From assembly GCA_947466225.1 (NCBI GenBank), contig CANIBL010000012.1, forward strand, positions 1 to 58,196: a stretch of DNA of 58,196 nucleotides, written 5' to 3'. This stretch comes from Deltaproteobacteria bacterium (GTDB lineage: Bacteria > Bdellovibrionota_B > Oligoflexia > Oligoflexales > Bog-1112). A program made the position numbers and the translations under genes. This document shows, one piece after another, positions 25,144 through 34,608 of the stretch. Position 1 is the stretch's first letter, and the number at the start of each line of letters is the position of its first letter. Under the pieces are notes generated by a model. That model saw only the letters and a list, made by a program, of their open reading frames with translations. It was not told where the DNA came from and did not search any database.

Positions 25144-27690
25144 CTATCGAAATTCCACGCCTTGCTGCTCCACCAGCCAGATTTTTAAGGCGGTGAGTTC
25201 TTTTTCCACCACCTCATCCGTGAGGGTTTTGGTTGTAGAGCGGAATGTTAAAGAAAAAGCCAAGCTCTTCTTCCCGGTTGGAATTCGGTCCCCTTCATAC
25301 ACATCAAAAAGCGTACATGCCTCCAGATGTTTTTTCCGCGGATGGCGTGCAATCGTATCTGCCAAGGTATCAAAAGAGGTAGCTTTTTCTACTAGTACCG
25401 CCATATCCCGTGTAGTGGGGGGGAATGTATGGAAGGTAAGGTCCCTCTTTTGGGGGAGGCTAGAGATCAGCTCAAAGAGTCGTTCCAGATCAATTTCACA
25501 TGCCACCACATTGGGTTGCAGTTCACAATCTGCGGTCACCCCCGGATGCAGCTCCCCGAGCCATCCGATGCTTTCGCCCGCGAGTGATACTGTTGCGGCT
25601 GCATGAGGGTGCAGAAAAGGGAGCGAGGCTGTATCGATGGCATGATACACGGTATCTTGTCTCGTAAACGTACGAATGAATTGTTCGAGTAGGTGTTTCA
25701 CTGAGAAATAGGTGCTGGGTCTCTCCGGACTCTCCCAAGAGGCACTTTTCCAGATACGGTCACACAAGAAGGAAAAAACGGTTCTTTCTCCCATGCGAAA
25801 GGATTCCTGCTGGGCTTTGTGCGTAAATGAACGACCCGGGCGTGCGCGATTTTCGCTGATTCCGACTACGGTTTGCGCTGCTGGAGTGGGGTGAAAATAG
25901 ACTTTGCCCACTTGGAAGAGCTTCGCGTCCTTGACTCCATGATTGCGGTTGTACAACAAGGACTTCAGCATGGTGGGAATTTGCGTGGCTTGTAAATGTC
26001 CACACAGCTCGTTGATGGGATTGGCCAACCGCAAGCTAGGCCATAGGGGATGGGCTGGCGTTAGTTTCCATTGAGTCAAGGTTTCGGCGTGACAAAATGG
26101 GAAAGTGATTACCTCACAGCCCCCAAGTTGCGCCCATGTCATTTTGGTACGTTGTTGAAAGAGTACAAAGGGGTCTTGGGGCAGAGGCCGTAGATCCATC
26201 TTCGGTAAAAAAGAGGGGATTTTATCAAATCCTTCCAACCGCAGCACTTCTTCGATGAGATCGATTTCCCGTTCGATGTCGGCGCGCCAGGCAGGTACAC
26301 TGAAGAGCATACGTTCATCGGTTTTGTCGAGAAGCGGAATACCAAGACGGGTTAAGTGTTGAATGCAGGTTTCGGCTGAGAGGAGGTGGAGTCCGATCAC
26401 CTCTCGCGCTCGTTGCAATCGAAGGGCAATGCGTCGCGCTGGTACAGGTTCTGGGTAAAGGTCGGTGTAGTCCGTTTGGATACGGGGAACTGCAAGGCCT
26501 TGTTCTGTGCAACATGTGGTGAGAAGGTGCAACAAGCGATCCATCACAACGTGCAAATTTTCTACGTTGACACCTCGTTCAAATCGAAAGGCTGCTTCTG
26601 TCGAAAGCCCCAAGCGTTTTGCGGTTTTTCGAATCATTTTTGCATGAAAACGCGCTACCTCAAATACCACTGAATGGGTGGAAGCTGTGACTTCGGTCTC
26701 TTTGCCTCCCATGACACCCGCAAGTCCAACGGTGTGAGTCCCACTTTGAATGCAAATGTCGCTCTCAGAGAGGGTAATCGATTTTCCATCCAGAGTAACA
26801 AAAGGGCTGCCCTCGACGGAGGTCGAAACTTCGAGCCCTGGAGCTGGGAGTTTTTCTAGATCATATGCATGACTGGGCTGGCCATATTCCAGCATTACAT
26901 AGTTGGTCAAATCCACGAGAAAATGAATGGCACGGAGGCCAGCCGCTTCCAGACGTTTCTTCATCCAGAAGGGGGTTTGTACCGCTGGTATATTGTGCAC
27001 AGCGCTGGCAACAAATCGGTCACACAATCGAAAATCGGATATCCGTATGGAAAATGGTGGTGTCCGTAGAAGATCTCCGACGCGCCCTTCCGTCGCTTGG
27101 GATGACGGGGTTTGGGGCAATCGCAGCGGTTTTTTGAGCTTGGCTGCAAGGTCACGGGCAACGCCGATATAGCTCAAGCAATCGGCTCGGTTGGGGGTTA
27201 TTTTTAGTTCGTAGACTGTATCCCCAACTTTCATATACTGATTGAGGGGAGAACCGGTTGGCCATTCCAATGGAAATTCCAAAATGCCATCATGGTCTTC
27301 AGAAACGCCCAATTCTCGGCCTGAGCACAGCATCCCCATGGATTCAATGCCACGCAGCTTGGTGCGTTTGATTTTAATCCCACCGGGAATTTCTGTTCCT
27401 GGTACTGCCAAAGCAACTTTGATGCCTTTTCTGGCATTATGTGCACCACATACGACTTCCAGGGGCTCTTTTCCTGGCAAATGTGCGACGGTGCATACGC
27501 GCAATTTTTCTGCATCTGGGTGTTGTCTGGCTTCGAGAATTTCTCCTACCAGCATATTGGGATCAAGGGGCGCTTGACGTGTAACCCCTTCTACTTCATG
27601 CCCCAGTTGGGTTAAAAGCTCAGGTAGGTGCTGGATTTCTTCTGCTGTAAGTTCAATATAGTCTTGCAACCATTCAAGGGAAAGTAGCAT
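25144..27690 (-). CDS. pheT: phenylalanyl-tRNA synthetase beta subunit
   Basis: The beta subunit of the (alpha-beta)2 enzyme that charges tRNA-Phe; it carries the editing and tRNA-binding domains. In order: N-terminal helix, EMAP/tRNA-binding domain (residues about 40-150, HPDAEKLRVC), B3/B4 editing domain (DLTNYVMLEYGQPSHAYDLEK near 250-270), B5, the catalytic-like fold, and a C-terminal FDX-ACB anticodon domain (HTFPPTTRDMAVLVEK). At 848 residues it is about 50 longer than E. coli PheT. Codons about 195-208, in the linker before B3/B4, coincide with a family B palindromic repeat (27069-27107). It lies 12 bases after pheS; AAAGGA precedes the ATG. Confidence 0.95.
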   Translation of the reverse strand: MLLSLEWLQDYIELTAEEIQHLPELLTQLGHEVEGVTRQAPLDPNMLVGEILEARQHPDAEKLRVCTVAHLPGKEPLEVVCGAHNARKGIKVALAVPGTEIPGGIKIKRTKLRGIESMGMLCSGRELGVSEDHDGILEFPLEWPTGSPLNQYMKVGDTVYELKITPNRADCLSYIGVARDLAAKLKKPLRLPQTPSSQATEGRVGDLLRTPPFSIRISDFRLCDRFVASAVHNIPAVQTPFWMKKRLEAAGLRAIHFLVDLTNYVMLEYGQPSHAYDLEKLPAPGLEVSTSVEGSPFVTLDGKSITLSESDICIQSGTHTVGLAGVMGGKETEVTASTHSVVFEVARFHAKMIRKTAKRLGLSTEAAFRFERGVNVENLHVVMDRLLHLLTTCCTEQGLAVPRIQTDYTDLYPEPVPARRIALRLQRAREVIGLHLLSAETCIQHLTRLGIPLLDKTDERMLFSVPAWRADIEREIDLIEEVLRLEGFDKIPSFLPKMDLRPLPQDPFVLFQQRTKMTWAQLGGCEVITFPFCHAETLTQWKLTPAHPLWPSLRLANPINELCGHLQATQIPTMLKSLLYNRNHGVKDAKLFQVGKVYFHPTPAAQTVVGISENRARPGRSFTHKAQQESFRMGERTVFSFLCDRIWKSASWESPERPSTYFSVKHLLEQFIRTFTRQDTVYHAIDTASLPFLHPHAAATVSLAGESIGWLGELHPGVTADCELQPNVVACEIDLERLFELISSLPQKRDLTFHTFPPTTRDMAVLVEKATSFDTLADTIARHPRKKHLEACTLFDVYEGDRIPTGKKSLAFSLTFRSTTKTLTDEVVEKELTALKIWLVEQQGVEFR
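27069..27107. repeat. family B-like repeat inside pheT
   Basis: By direct comparison, 31 of 39 bases are identical, without gaps, to the intergenic element at 53066-53104, in the same orientation. Both end in GGGATGACG or GGGGATGACG on the plus strand. Read in the pheT frame it encodes about SSQATEGRVGDLL, in a variable linker. Confidence 0.55.
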
Positions 27691-27702
27691 GGAGACGTTC
27701 CT

Positions 27703-28749
27703 TTATTGGTAGAGGGGAAATTGTCGATGTAGGGAGACGTCCCCTTCAAACAACTGACGCAAATCAGGTAATCCGTAGGCCAGCATGGCCATGCGGTCGA
27801 TACCAAAACCAAAGGCAAATCCGGTATATTCTTCGCTGTCATAGTTGACGGCTTCAAATACGTTGGGATGCACCATGCCACATCCACCGATTTCCAACCA
27901 ACCGGTTTGAGAACAGGTTTGGCATCCCTTGCCGCGACAAAGGGTGCAGGCTACATCGATTTCAGCTCCGGGTTCTACAAAGGGAAAGTAGCTAGGGCGA
28001 AACCGGGTACGTATGTCGGAACCAAAGATTTCTTGGACAAATGCATCGATCATGCCTTTTAGATGTGCCATGGAAATGCGTCGATCTACTACCAAGCACT
28101 CCAGTTGATGGAAAGCAGGCGTGTGACTGGCGTCGCTATCTACGCGAAACACTTTTCCTGGGCTGATCAACCGAATGGGAGGCTTTTCCTGCAACATGGC
28201 ATGAATCTGGGCATTGGACGTATGAGTCCGGAGCACCAAGGGGGTCGATTGGTCTGCAAGGAAAAAGGTATCCTGCATGTCACGGGCGGGGTGTTCAGCT
28301 TGGAAGTTGAGCGCAGAGAAATTGTAGAAGTCTGATTCGATTTCGGGGCCTTCGTATATAGAAAATCCATAGCGTTGGAAAATTTCCATGAGTCGATGCC
28401 GCATCAATGTAACCGGGTGCAAGGCTCCTTGGGAACCAAATTGCACGGGTAGTGTTGGATCGATATGCCGAGCTGCGATGGTGGCTTCGATCCACTGTTC
28501 GCTTTCTTTTTTCTGCTGGGCTTCGAGGAATGATTCGACTTTCTGGCGCAACGCATGGATCTGTTTGCCTGCTTCGGGACGCAGCTCCTTTGCTACCGTT
28601 TTCATCTCTTCGAAAATTTCGGTGATGGCGCCTTTTTTCCCCAACCAGCGAATGCGAAAAGATTCTGCTGTTTCTGATTGAGAGAGAAACTCGGCCGCTT
28701 CCGAGTGAAACCGGTGCATGAGATGAGAGATTTTCTCTACCACTTCCAT
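27703..28749 (-). CDS. pheS: phenylalanyl-tRNA synthetase alpha subunit
   Basis: The class II catalytic alpha subunit, 348 residues. The N-terminal coiled coil binds tRNA (residues about 1-90). Motif 2 and the amino-acid pocket are visible in LRTHTSNAQIHAM, FRVDSDASHTPAFHQLECLV, and motif 3 in GFAFGFGIDRMAMLAYG. A CxxC-type cluster near VACTLCRGKGCQTC is typical of many bacterial PheS. It is the middle gene of an rsmI-pheS-pheT unit with 12-base gaps. The usual infC-rpmI-rplT genes are not adjacent. Confidence 0.95.
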   Translation of the reverse strand: MEVVEKISHLMHRFHSEAAEFLSQSETAESFRIRWLGKKGAITEIFEEMKTVAKELRPEAGKQIHALRQKVESFLEAQQKKESEQWIEATIAARHIDPTLPVQFGSQGALHPVTLMRHRLMEIFQRYGFSIYEGPEIESDFYNFSALNFQAEHPARDMQDTFFLADQSTPLVLRTHTSNAQIHAMLQEKPPIRLISPGKVFRVDSDASHTPAFHQLECLVVDRRISMAHLKGMIDAFVQEIFGSDIRTRFRPSYFPFVEPGAEIDVACTLCRGKGCQTCSQTGWLEIGGCGMVHPNVFEAVNYDSEEYTGFAFGFGIDRMAMLAYGLPDLRQLFEGDVSLHRQFPLYQ

Positions 28750-28761
28750 GAGAACCTTTCT

Positions 28762-29634
28762 TTACTTCTTCTGGGTGACAAACAAGGCTTGAAGCCGTGT
28801 GTACAGTTCTTTTCTTGAAATAGGGGCATGGGCGAACTGCTGCATCAACTCTTTATGGGTAGCCCCAGCTTCATGCCGACGCTGGGCTTGTATCAAGATG
28901 GAGTCCCATTCTTTTATCTGCGCTGCTTGCTCTGCCGCTGCCGTAGGCTTTCCGATCATCAGTACCAGCTCCCCTTTGAGACAAGGATGAGACTGAGCCC
29001 AAGAAAGTGCCTCGGCCACTGAGGCGTGGAAGATTTCCTCATGCCGCTTTGTGAGCTCACGTCCAATGCACAGTTGGCTATCCGGACAGAGGGCGGCTAA
29101 GCAGGTGAGGGTCGCCACAAGACGCGCAGCCGACTCAAAACCTACCACAGAACCTTTCCAGGTCTGCCAGCTTGTGATCTCGCGCTCCAATTCTCCTCGT
29201 TTGCGCGGTAAAAATCCCACGAATAAGACCCGGTCAGAGGGCAAACCGGAGACGGAAAGCAGGGCAGTGTAGGCGGAAGGGCCTGGGAGGGGTACTACGC
29301 GGATCCCTCGAGCGTGGGCAGCTTGCAGCAGGCGGTATCCAGGATCCGAGAGACAAGGGGTGCCCGCATCGCTTACGAGACCGAGGCTTTGACCTGCTTC
29401 GCAGATTTGGGTGAGAAGCGGGTCTGTTTTGGTTCTTTCCGAGTGATCATGGTAGCTTACGAGCTTTTTCCCCGTAATTTGCAGATGCGCCAGGAGTTTT
29501 CCCGTGGTGCGGGTGTCTTCGCAGGCGAGAACATCGACCTGGCGCAACACGTCCAGCGCACGCAAGGTGATGTCCCCCCAGTTGCCGATGGGCAGCGCGA
29601 TGACATAAACGACAGGCTTCTCAATTGTATCCAT
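28762..29634 (-). CDS. rsmI: 16S rRNA (cytidine(1402)-2'-O)-methyltransferase
   Basis: A 290-residue SAM-dependent tetrapyrrole-methylase-fold enzyme that methylates C1402 in the decoding centre. Motifs: VIALPIGNWGDITLRAL, ACEDTRTTGKLL, LVSDAGTPCLSDPGYRL and PLPGPSAYTALLSVSG. The frame opens upstream with a hydrophobic stretch, but ATG at 29634 (MDTIEKPVVYV) matches the family start; the ribosome site is weak. It leads the rsmI-pheST unit and is divergent from the small secreted gene at 29737. Confidence 0.92.
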   Translation of the reverse strand: MDTIEKPVVYVIALPIGNWGDITLRALDVLRQVDVLACEDTRTTGKLLAHLQITGKKLVSYHDHSERTKTDPLLTQICEAGQSLGLVSDAGTPCLSDPGYRLLQAAHARGIRVVPLPGPSAYTALLSVSGLPSDRVLFVGFLPRKRGELEREITSWQTWKGSVVGFESAARLVATLTCLAALCPDSQLCIGRELTKRHEEIFHASVAEALSWAQSHPCLKGELVLMIGKPTAAAEQAAQIKEWDSILIQAQRRHEAGATHKELMQQFAHAPISRKELYTRLQALFVTQKK

Positions 29635-29736
29635 GGGTATTTTCGCGCTTTTCAGAAAAAAAAACCAAATTAGGCTCAAGATTTATACAGAAATCCGAAA
29701 GGAAAGCCATAAAAAGAATGGGATTGGAGGTACAGT

Positions 29737-29949
29737 ATGCGTGGATTGACTTGGATCGGAGCGGGATTGATTCTGAGCATGCTCTCTGGTGCTGGGCGTG
29801 CAGAACCAGAATTGCGGCTACCCAAGGGACAGTTTTACCTACTGCGCTGCAAGACGGTGCCCCAGTACCACCTACTGTCGCCGCAAATCAACTCGGGACT
29901 GTTTCCAGTGGGCATACGACTGCCAGCAGAGGCAAAATTTCATTTGTAA
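29737..29949 (+). CDS. small exported protein, possibly truncated
   Basis: A 70-residue protein with a strong ribosome site (TTGGAGGTACAGT) and a signal peptide, MRGLTWIGAGLILSMLSGA, with cleavage near GRAEP. The mature part would be only about 48 residues. The +1 frame stays open past 30000 with a Pro/Thr/Ala-rich composition (ALQDGAPVPPTVAANQLG), so the gene may have been shortened by a frameshift. No family recognised. A family A repeat lies just after it. Confidence 0.5.
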   Translation: MRGLTWIGAGLILSMLSGAGRAEPELRLPKGQFYLLRCKTVPQYHLLSPQINSGLFPVGIRLPAEAKFHL

Positions 29950-29959
29950 TCTGGTTTTT

Positions 29960-29988
29960 CTGGCGAAACTGCGCAGCTGGTTGTCCAG
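29960..29988. repeat. family A palindromic repeat, copy 3
   Basis: CTGGCGAAACTGCGCAG then CTGGTTGTCCAG, bounded by TTTTT on the left and AAAAAAA on the right, so the whole forms a terminator-like hairpin. It lies between the small exported gene and the large lipoprotein gene. Confidence 0.7.
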
Positions 29989-30068
29989 GAAAAAAACAGT
30001 AACACTGTAGAAAAACCAGAAATCCTCCGAGAAGACTCCCAAAAATGGCATACAGAGAGGGTCCTGCG

Positions 30069-31757
30069 ATGAAAATATCGATGTTTCCGATAATAGGGCT
30101 TTGTCTCATAGGGATTCTCCCTGCGTGCCATGTAAGCTCACAGAATAGCTCTACCGCGGTAACGGCAACAGCCTCTACAGCAAAAACGACAAAAACCACA
30201 TCCGGTACTGCAACTACCCTGTCCATTTCCTCTGGATCTGCCTCTGGGACAGAGGTTACGCTTCCGGCAGATGCTGTGGCAGCAGGCACTTCGGTAAGTT
30301 TGGCACAATCCACAGTGCCCGTCGAATTTAGTTCGCTTCCCTATAGCGCTGCCTCTGCCCCCATTTCTCTTTCTGGAAAGGATGCGAGTGGAGCTGCTGT
30401 ATCCAAACTAACTCATCCTATGACACTGTCTATCTCCGTTTCAAGTAGCGCTCTTACATTGGCAGTGGAAAAAACCAATGCGAATATCTGTGTACTGCTG
30501 AAAACGCTGGCGACAGATCGGTTTGTTTGGAGAAACGCCCAGCTCACCATTGCCTCTGGTAAAGTACGTTTTACTTCCATCTATATGGGGATATATCAAG
30601 TAGTCTATTGCGGAGCTGAGTCAGTGATGGGATTTTCTGAGGCAGATGAATCCGTTACGGATGAACTACGCCAATTTGATGTTACCATCGATAGCGGCAT
30701 GTATGGATATGGGGCCACACAATATTGTATTGGAGTTGTGGCGTCACAAAAAAACAATTTTCAATCCCTGGGAACCACTACGCAGGTGCCAGACCAAACC
30801 CTATATGCAACGCAAGCAGATATCACCGGTGGTCTCGTGACTGTATCGATTACGGTACCGGTTTCCAAAGTGGACCTCTCTGTATCGGATGTGTATTTGG
30901 GTTTTGTTGCAAGCCCAGCTAGTACGACATGCTCCTTTGCTGCAGGCAGTGTATTTGCCCAATTTCCCCCGTACATTCGAGTATTGGGCTTTAAGTTGTC
31001 TGCCGATAATCTTGCGAAGAATACCAATCTTGCAGGTACCGTGGGTACGGGTGCCTATGGTTTGGTACGAAAATATCTAAAGGCCGGTATGCCAATCGGG
31101 GCTAATGTACAAGATCAATTGCCTGCTACCCCCAAAACCATTTGTGTGAGGGGAGATTCCCAGGAAAAAGCCGGAGCTAGTTTTGCTGCCTTACCACTCA
31201 CGTCTACCGGCTTTACAGAAGGATCCGCGATAATTTTGGATATCCCAACCTATGGAGATATCACCAAAACAGAACTCGAGTTGTATGAAGGAGAAGACTG
31301 TTTGAACCCGAGCCAGGATGCTACCGTGATAACAGAGAGCCATGTATTGCTAACGGCAGAATCTTCGGATACAGAGCCGGCTGCCTATCATGTACTGGGT
31401 ACATCTATAACCCTGCATGTAGATGAAACGAGCCAGAAACTGGTACCAAATAACACGGTATGCCTCTTTGCATTACCAGGCGGTACGATCAACTCGGTAT
31501 GGAAAAACTCGGTCAGCAATATCGATATCAATACACTCTCTCAGAATTTTATCCTGAGGTGGTCCGTTACATTGGATACAGCCACTTCGATTCTGCTGCC
31601 GTGGGAAGCGCCCATGACTGCGAATGAACCACCTACGTACGATTTTTTGATTTCAGCCGCCTGTGACAACCTAACCGTGCCACCTGTCTACTTCCAAAGC
31701 AAGTCTTTCGCGTCTCCTTTGGATTTGAGCGGGGTATTTGGAAAAGATGGGGGCTAA
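30069..31757 (+). CDS. large putative lipoprotein, Ser/Thr-rich
   Basis: A 562-residue protein with a lipoprotein signal (MKISMFPIIGLCLIGILPAC, lipobox LPAC). The first 40 residues after Cys are a Ser/Thr/Ala linker. Residues about 50-190 contain GTEVTLPADAVAAGTSVSL, which resembles ZU5-like or other beta-sandwich surface domains; the rest is beta-rich with scattered Cys. I do not recognise a complete family. ATG 30069 has GAGAGGG upstream. It is probably anchored in the outer membrane. It precedes rarD by about 140 bases. Confidence 0.78.
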   Translation: MKISMFPIIGLCLIGILPACHVSSQNSSTAVTATASTAKTTKTTSGTATTLSISSGSASGTEVTLPADAVAAGTSVSLAQSTVPVEFSSLPYSAASAPISLSGKDASGAAVSKLTHPMTLSISVSSSALTLAVEKTNANICVLLKTLATDRFVWRNAQLTIASGKVRFTSIYMGIYQVVYCGAESVMGFSEADESVTDELRQFDVTIDSGMYGYGATQYCIGVVASQKNNFQSLGTTTQVPDQTLYATQADITGGLVTVSITVPVSKVDLSVSDVYLGFVASPASTTCSFAAGSVFAQFPPYIRVLGFKLSADNLAKNTNLAGTVGTGAYGLVRKYLKAGMPIGANVQDQLPATPKTICVRGDSQEKAGASFAALPLTSTGFTEGSAIILDIPTYGDITKTELELYEGEDCLNPSQDATVITESHVLLTAESSDTEPAAYHVLGTSITLHVDETSQKLVPNNTVCLFALPGGTINSVWKNSVSNIDINTLSQNFILRWSVTLDTATSILLPWEAPMTANEPPTYDFLISAACDNLTVPPVYFQSKSFASPLDLSGVFGKDGG

Positions 31758-31899
31758 ATAAGAAACTCTCTCCTCCCATAGAAGAAGGAAAAAGAGAGGG
31801 AAATCGAAAGGTTTGTCTTTCGATCTTGACCCTGGGTACTAATCTGGTACAGGAAGGCAGGCTTGTCGTTGCATGCCCTTATTACACAGGATGTTTCTC

Positions 31900-32796
31900 A
31901 TGACCTCCCCTTCTCGCTTCCCTTTGGGTCTATTATGTGCTCTGAGTGCTTTCTTTATGTGGGGGGCGTTGCCACTCTATTGGAAGCTTTTGCAAGCACA
32001 AGCTCCCATGGAAATTTTCTATCATCGCACCTTGTGGTCCATGGTTTTTCTTAGCATAATCCTCCTTGTTGGTAAGCCCTTTGACGCGTTAAAGCAGCTC
32101 ATACTCTCTCCAAGAGCTATGATAAATGCGTTGGTCAGTACTGTTCTGATTGGCGGAAATTGGTTGTTATACATTTGGGCCGTAACCTCAGATCATGTGA
32201 TTGAAACCAGCTTGGGCTACTACCTCAGCCCCCTTGTGAGCATTTTGCTGGGCACCGTATTTTTGCAAGAAAAACTGCGAAAAGCGCAGTGGATTGCGGT
32301 GGGATTTGCGACTTTTGGTGTTGCGCTTTTGACGGCACAATTGGGCGCGGTGCCATGGATCGCGCTATCGCTAGCCACCACATTCTCTTTGTACGGATTT
32401 CTCAAGAAATTTTTGTCGCTAGATGCAGGTATCCGGCTGTGGTTTGAAACCCTTGCTTTAACCATTGGCCTCGTGATCTATGGCTGGTTGACGCCAGAGG
32501 CTGTGCATACTACGGCATTTTGGGGATATGTGCCCCACGTACAACTGCTGCTGATCGGAGCCGGGCTTGTCACTGCTATGCCGATGTGGTGCTATGGCTA
32601 CGCTTCTCGGGCATTACCCTTATCCACGCTGGGATTTTTGCAGTATTTAGCGCCTACGATGCAGTTGTTGCTTGGAATTTTTATTTTCCATGAATCTTTT
32701 ACGCGAAGCCACTTTTTTGCTTTCATGAGCATCTGGCTTGCCATTGCCTTATTTGTCGGGGATAGTCTTCGAAGTTGGAAGCGTAGTCGTCTGTAA
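31900..32796 (+). CDS. rarD: RarD/EamA-family permease
   Basis: An inner-membrane transporter with about ten helices, of the drug/metabolite transporter superfamily. RarD signatures: FFMWGALPLYWKLL, EIFYHRTLWS, NWLLYIWAVTSDHVIETSLGY-type segment (quoted in part), SLGYYLSPLVSILLGTVFL and PLSTLGFLQYLAPTMQLLLG. ATG 31900 with AGGA at eight bases gives 298 residues, matching RarD (about 296); two earlier in-frame ATGs are possible. The substrate of RarD proteins is not established. A strong palindromic terminator follows. Confidence 0.88.
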   Translation: MTSPSRFPLGLLCALSAFFMWGALPLYWKLLQAQAPMEIFYHRTLWSMVFLSIILLVGKPFDALKQLILSPRAMINALVSTVLIGGNWLLYIWAVTSDHVIETSLGYYLSPLVSILLGTVFLQEKLRKAQWIAVGFATFGVALLTAQLGAVPWIALSLATTFSLYGFLKKFLSLDAGIRLWFETLALTIGLVIYGWLTPEAVHTTAFWGYVPHVQLLLIGAGLVTAMPMWCYGYASRALPLSTLGFLQYLAPTMQLLLGIFIFHESFTRSHFFAFMSIWLAIALFVGDSLRSWKRSRL

Positions 32797-32802
32797 CAGA
32801 TG

Positions 32803-32843
32803 TTTTTACTGGGGAAACTGCGCAGTTCGTTCCCCAGTAAAAA
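32803..32843. terminator. bidirectional terminator formed by family A repeat, copy 4
   Basis: TTTTTACTGGGGAA and TTCCCCAGTAAAAA flank ACTGCGCAGTTCG, giving a long stem with T-runs in both directions. It lies between the convergent rarD and methyltransferase genes. The core (32808-32838) is the best-conserved family A copy. Confidence 0.8.
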
Positions 32844-32852
32844 AACTAAAAT

Positions 32853-33515
32853 CTATAAAAACCCCGACACCATAAAATGCTGATGTTCTACAACCTGTAC
32901 TTTTAGATGAGATAGGCCAGCTTCTTTCAGCTGTTCTTCTACTTCCTCCTTCTCATATGCCGCCAATAACGAGTGATAGAAATCGCGCTTCAGAAGTTCC
33001 GGCTCACCGCTGCTATATAACGAGACCAATCGCTTGGCCTCGGTCTCGTCTTTGGGGCGACAAAGGTCCATGACATAAACAGGGTTTCCAGGTTCGGTGT
33101 ATTGGGAGATTGCCTCCCATAACACCATGGGATCTGCCAAATGATGCAGAAAGCTGTTGCTCAGCGTCCCCTGATATCGCGGGAGCGGCAAGACCTGCGT
33201 GGGGAGGTAGCGCTGAAACAAGGAAATTCTATGACTAAGCCCCGCTTCGAGGGTTTGCTCTTTTCCAATTTCTAGCATGGTAGCAGATCCGTCGATACCA
33301 TGAAGCTGGCAGTCTGGATATCGCCGCGCAAAGCGGCGCAAAACATCCCCAGGGCCACATCCCAGATCCAACCATGTTCCGGTTACAGCGGTCTGAGGAA
33401 ACTGGTGCGAAAATCGATCCACAAAAAAGTCATGAGAGGTTGTAAAATCTGCATAGGCATATGCCACAGCTTGAGCGTGGTCATCCATTAATTCAGGTTC
33501 GGGGGTGCGCTGCAT
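32853..33515 (-). CDS. class I SAM-dependent methyltransferase
   Basis: A 220-residue methyltransferase: motif I is TWLDLGCGPGDVL, an acidic residue ends strand 2 (LHGIDGSATML), and SNSFLHHL lies at motif IV. The pattern is that of small-molecule methyltransferases (Methyltransf_11/25), but the substrate cannot be named. ATG 33515 (MQRTPEPEL) has AAGAGGT five bases upstream. It diverges from the glycan operon, whose first gene starts 127 bases away. Confidence 0.8.
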   Translation of the reverse strand: MQRTPEPELMDDHAQAVAYAYADFTTSHDFFVDRFSHQFPQTAVTGTWLDLGCGPGDVLRRFARRYPDCQLHGIDGSATMLEIGKEQTLEAGLSHRISLFQRYLPTQVLPLPRYQGTLSNSFLHHLADPMVLWEAISQYTEPGNPVYVMDLCRPKDETEAKRLVSLYSSGEPELLKRDFYHSLLAAYEKEEVEEQLKEAGLSHLKVQVVEHQHFMVSGFL

Positions 33516-33642
33516 GGGTACCTCTTGATATTTCTGTACTTTCTTCTTTTTCGATCCGATGCTAAAATCACACGTTTTCTTTCTAGCAGAAAACACCTTT
33601 AGTATCTCGCACTCTCCTATTGAATGCCAGAGGGATTGTTTC

Positions 33643-34608
33643 GTGGAAAAAAAAACCGTTTTACTTACTGGTGCTAATGGATTTATTGGACGAGCCCTAT
33701 GTCAAGATTTGTCCACAGCGGGATATCGAGTGCGAGGCGCAGTTAGGGAAAAATTAGGGCCACCCGTCGCATGGGAAACCATAGAAACTGGTGATTTTAC
33801 TAAAAATTTTTCATGGTCGCCGCTTTTATCAGATGTAGATATTGTCATTCATACTGCAGCCCGTGTGCATCAGATGAAGGAATCTTCTGGCGATCTTTAT
33901 GCGGTATACAAACAAGCCAACACTGAACCTACGTTGCAACTCTTGCAACAAGCACATGCAGCTGGTGTTACACACTTTATCTTTCTAAGTAGTATCAAAG
34001 TAAACGGAGAAAGCACGGATTTCCGCCCTTTTTCTGAAAAGGATCTCGCCTCTCCAGAAGATCCCTATAGTGTATCTAAATACGAGGCTGAAAGAGGGAT
34101 CCAAGAGTTCTGTGAGCAGCATCCAGAAATTTCTTTTTCGATTTTTCGTCTTCCATTGGTGTATGGAGTTGGAGTAAAAGCGAATTTTTCGGCTCTCCTT
34201 CGGGCTGTGCAACGTAAATATCCGTTACCTTTTAAGTCCGTACACAATCAAAGAAGCTTATTGTATATGGGAAATTTGCTATCCGCGATCCAAGCAGACT
34301 TACAGCAAGATAAGGTAAAAAATCAGGTGTATCTCCTGGGCGATGGGGATGATGTTTCTTCTGCAGCATTGATGGAAAAAATGGGCGCTGCATATGGGGT
34401 AAAGGCCTATTTGTTTCCCATTCCGCCTATCGTGTTACGTACGATTGGCATCTGTTTAGGTAAATCAAAGGCGGTCTCTCGGCTTTTGGGGTCTTTACAG
34501 GTAGATACAAAGAAAGTACGGACTGCATTGCAATGGGTACCACCCTATACCGTAGCAACTGGATTGGCTGAAATGGCAGATGCTGAACAAAAAGAATCTT
34601 CTCTATGA
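33643..34608 (+). CDS. NAD-dependent epimerase/dehydratase
   Basis: A short-chain dehydrogenase of the extended type, 321 residues, acting on nucleotide sugars. It has the Rossmann motif TGANGFIGRALC, the Ser in FLSSIKVNG and the active-site PYSVSKYEAE (YxxxK). GTG 33643 (VEKKTVLLTG) has GAGGG upstream and gives the normal start; the frame extends earlier. It overlaps the glycosyltransferase gene by ATGA. It probably makes the sugar (for example a 4-epimerised or 4-keto-reduced UDP-HexNAc) that the next enzyme transfers to undecaprenyl phosphate, as in the WbpV/WbpL pairs of O-antigen clusters. Confidence 0.85.
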   Translation: MEKKTVLLTGANGFIGRALCQDLSTAGYRVRGAVREKLGPPVAWETIETGDFTKNFSWSPLLSDVDIVIHTAARVHQMKESSGDLYAVYKQANTEPTLQLLQQAHAAGVTHFIFLSSIKVNGESTDFRPFSEKDLASPEDPYSVSKYEAERGIQEFCEQHPEISFSIFRLPLVYGVGVKANFSALLRAVQRKYPLPFKSVHNQRSLLYMGNLLSAIQADLQQDKVKNQVYLLGDGDDVSSAALMEKMGAAYGVKAYLFPIPPIVLRTIGICLGKSKAVSRLLGSLQVDTKKVRTALQWVPPYTVATGLAEMADAEQKESSL

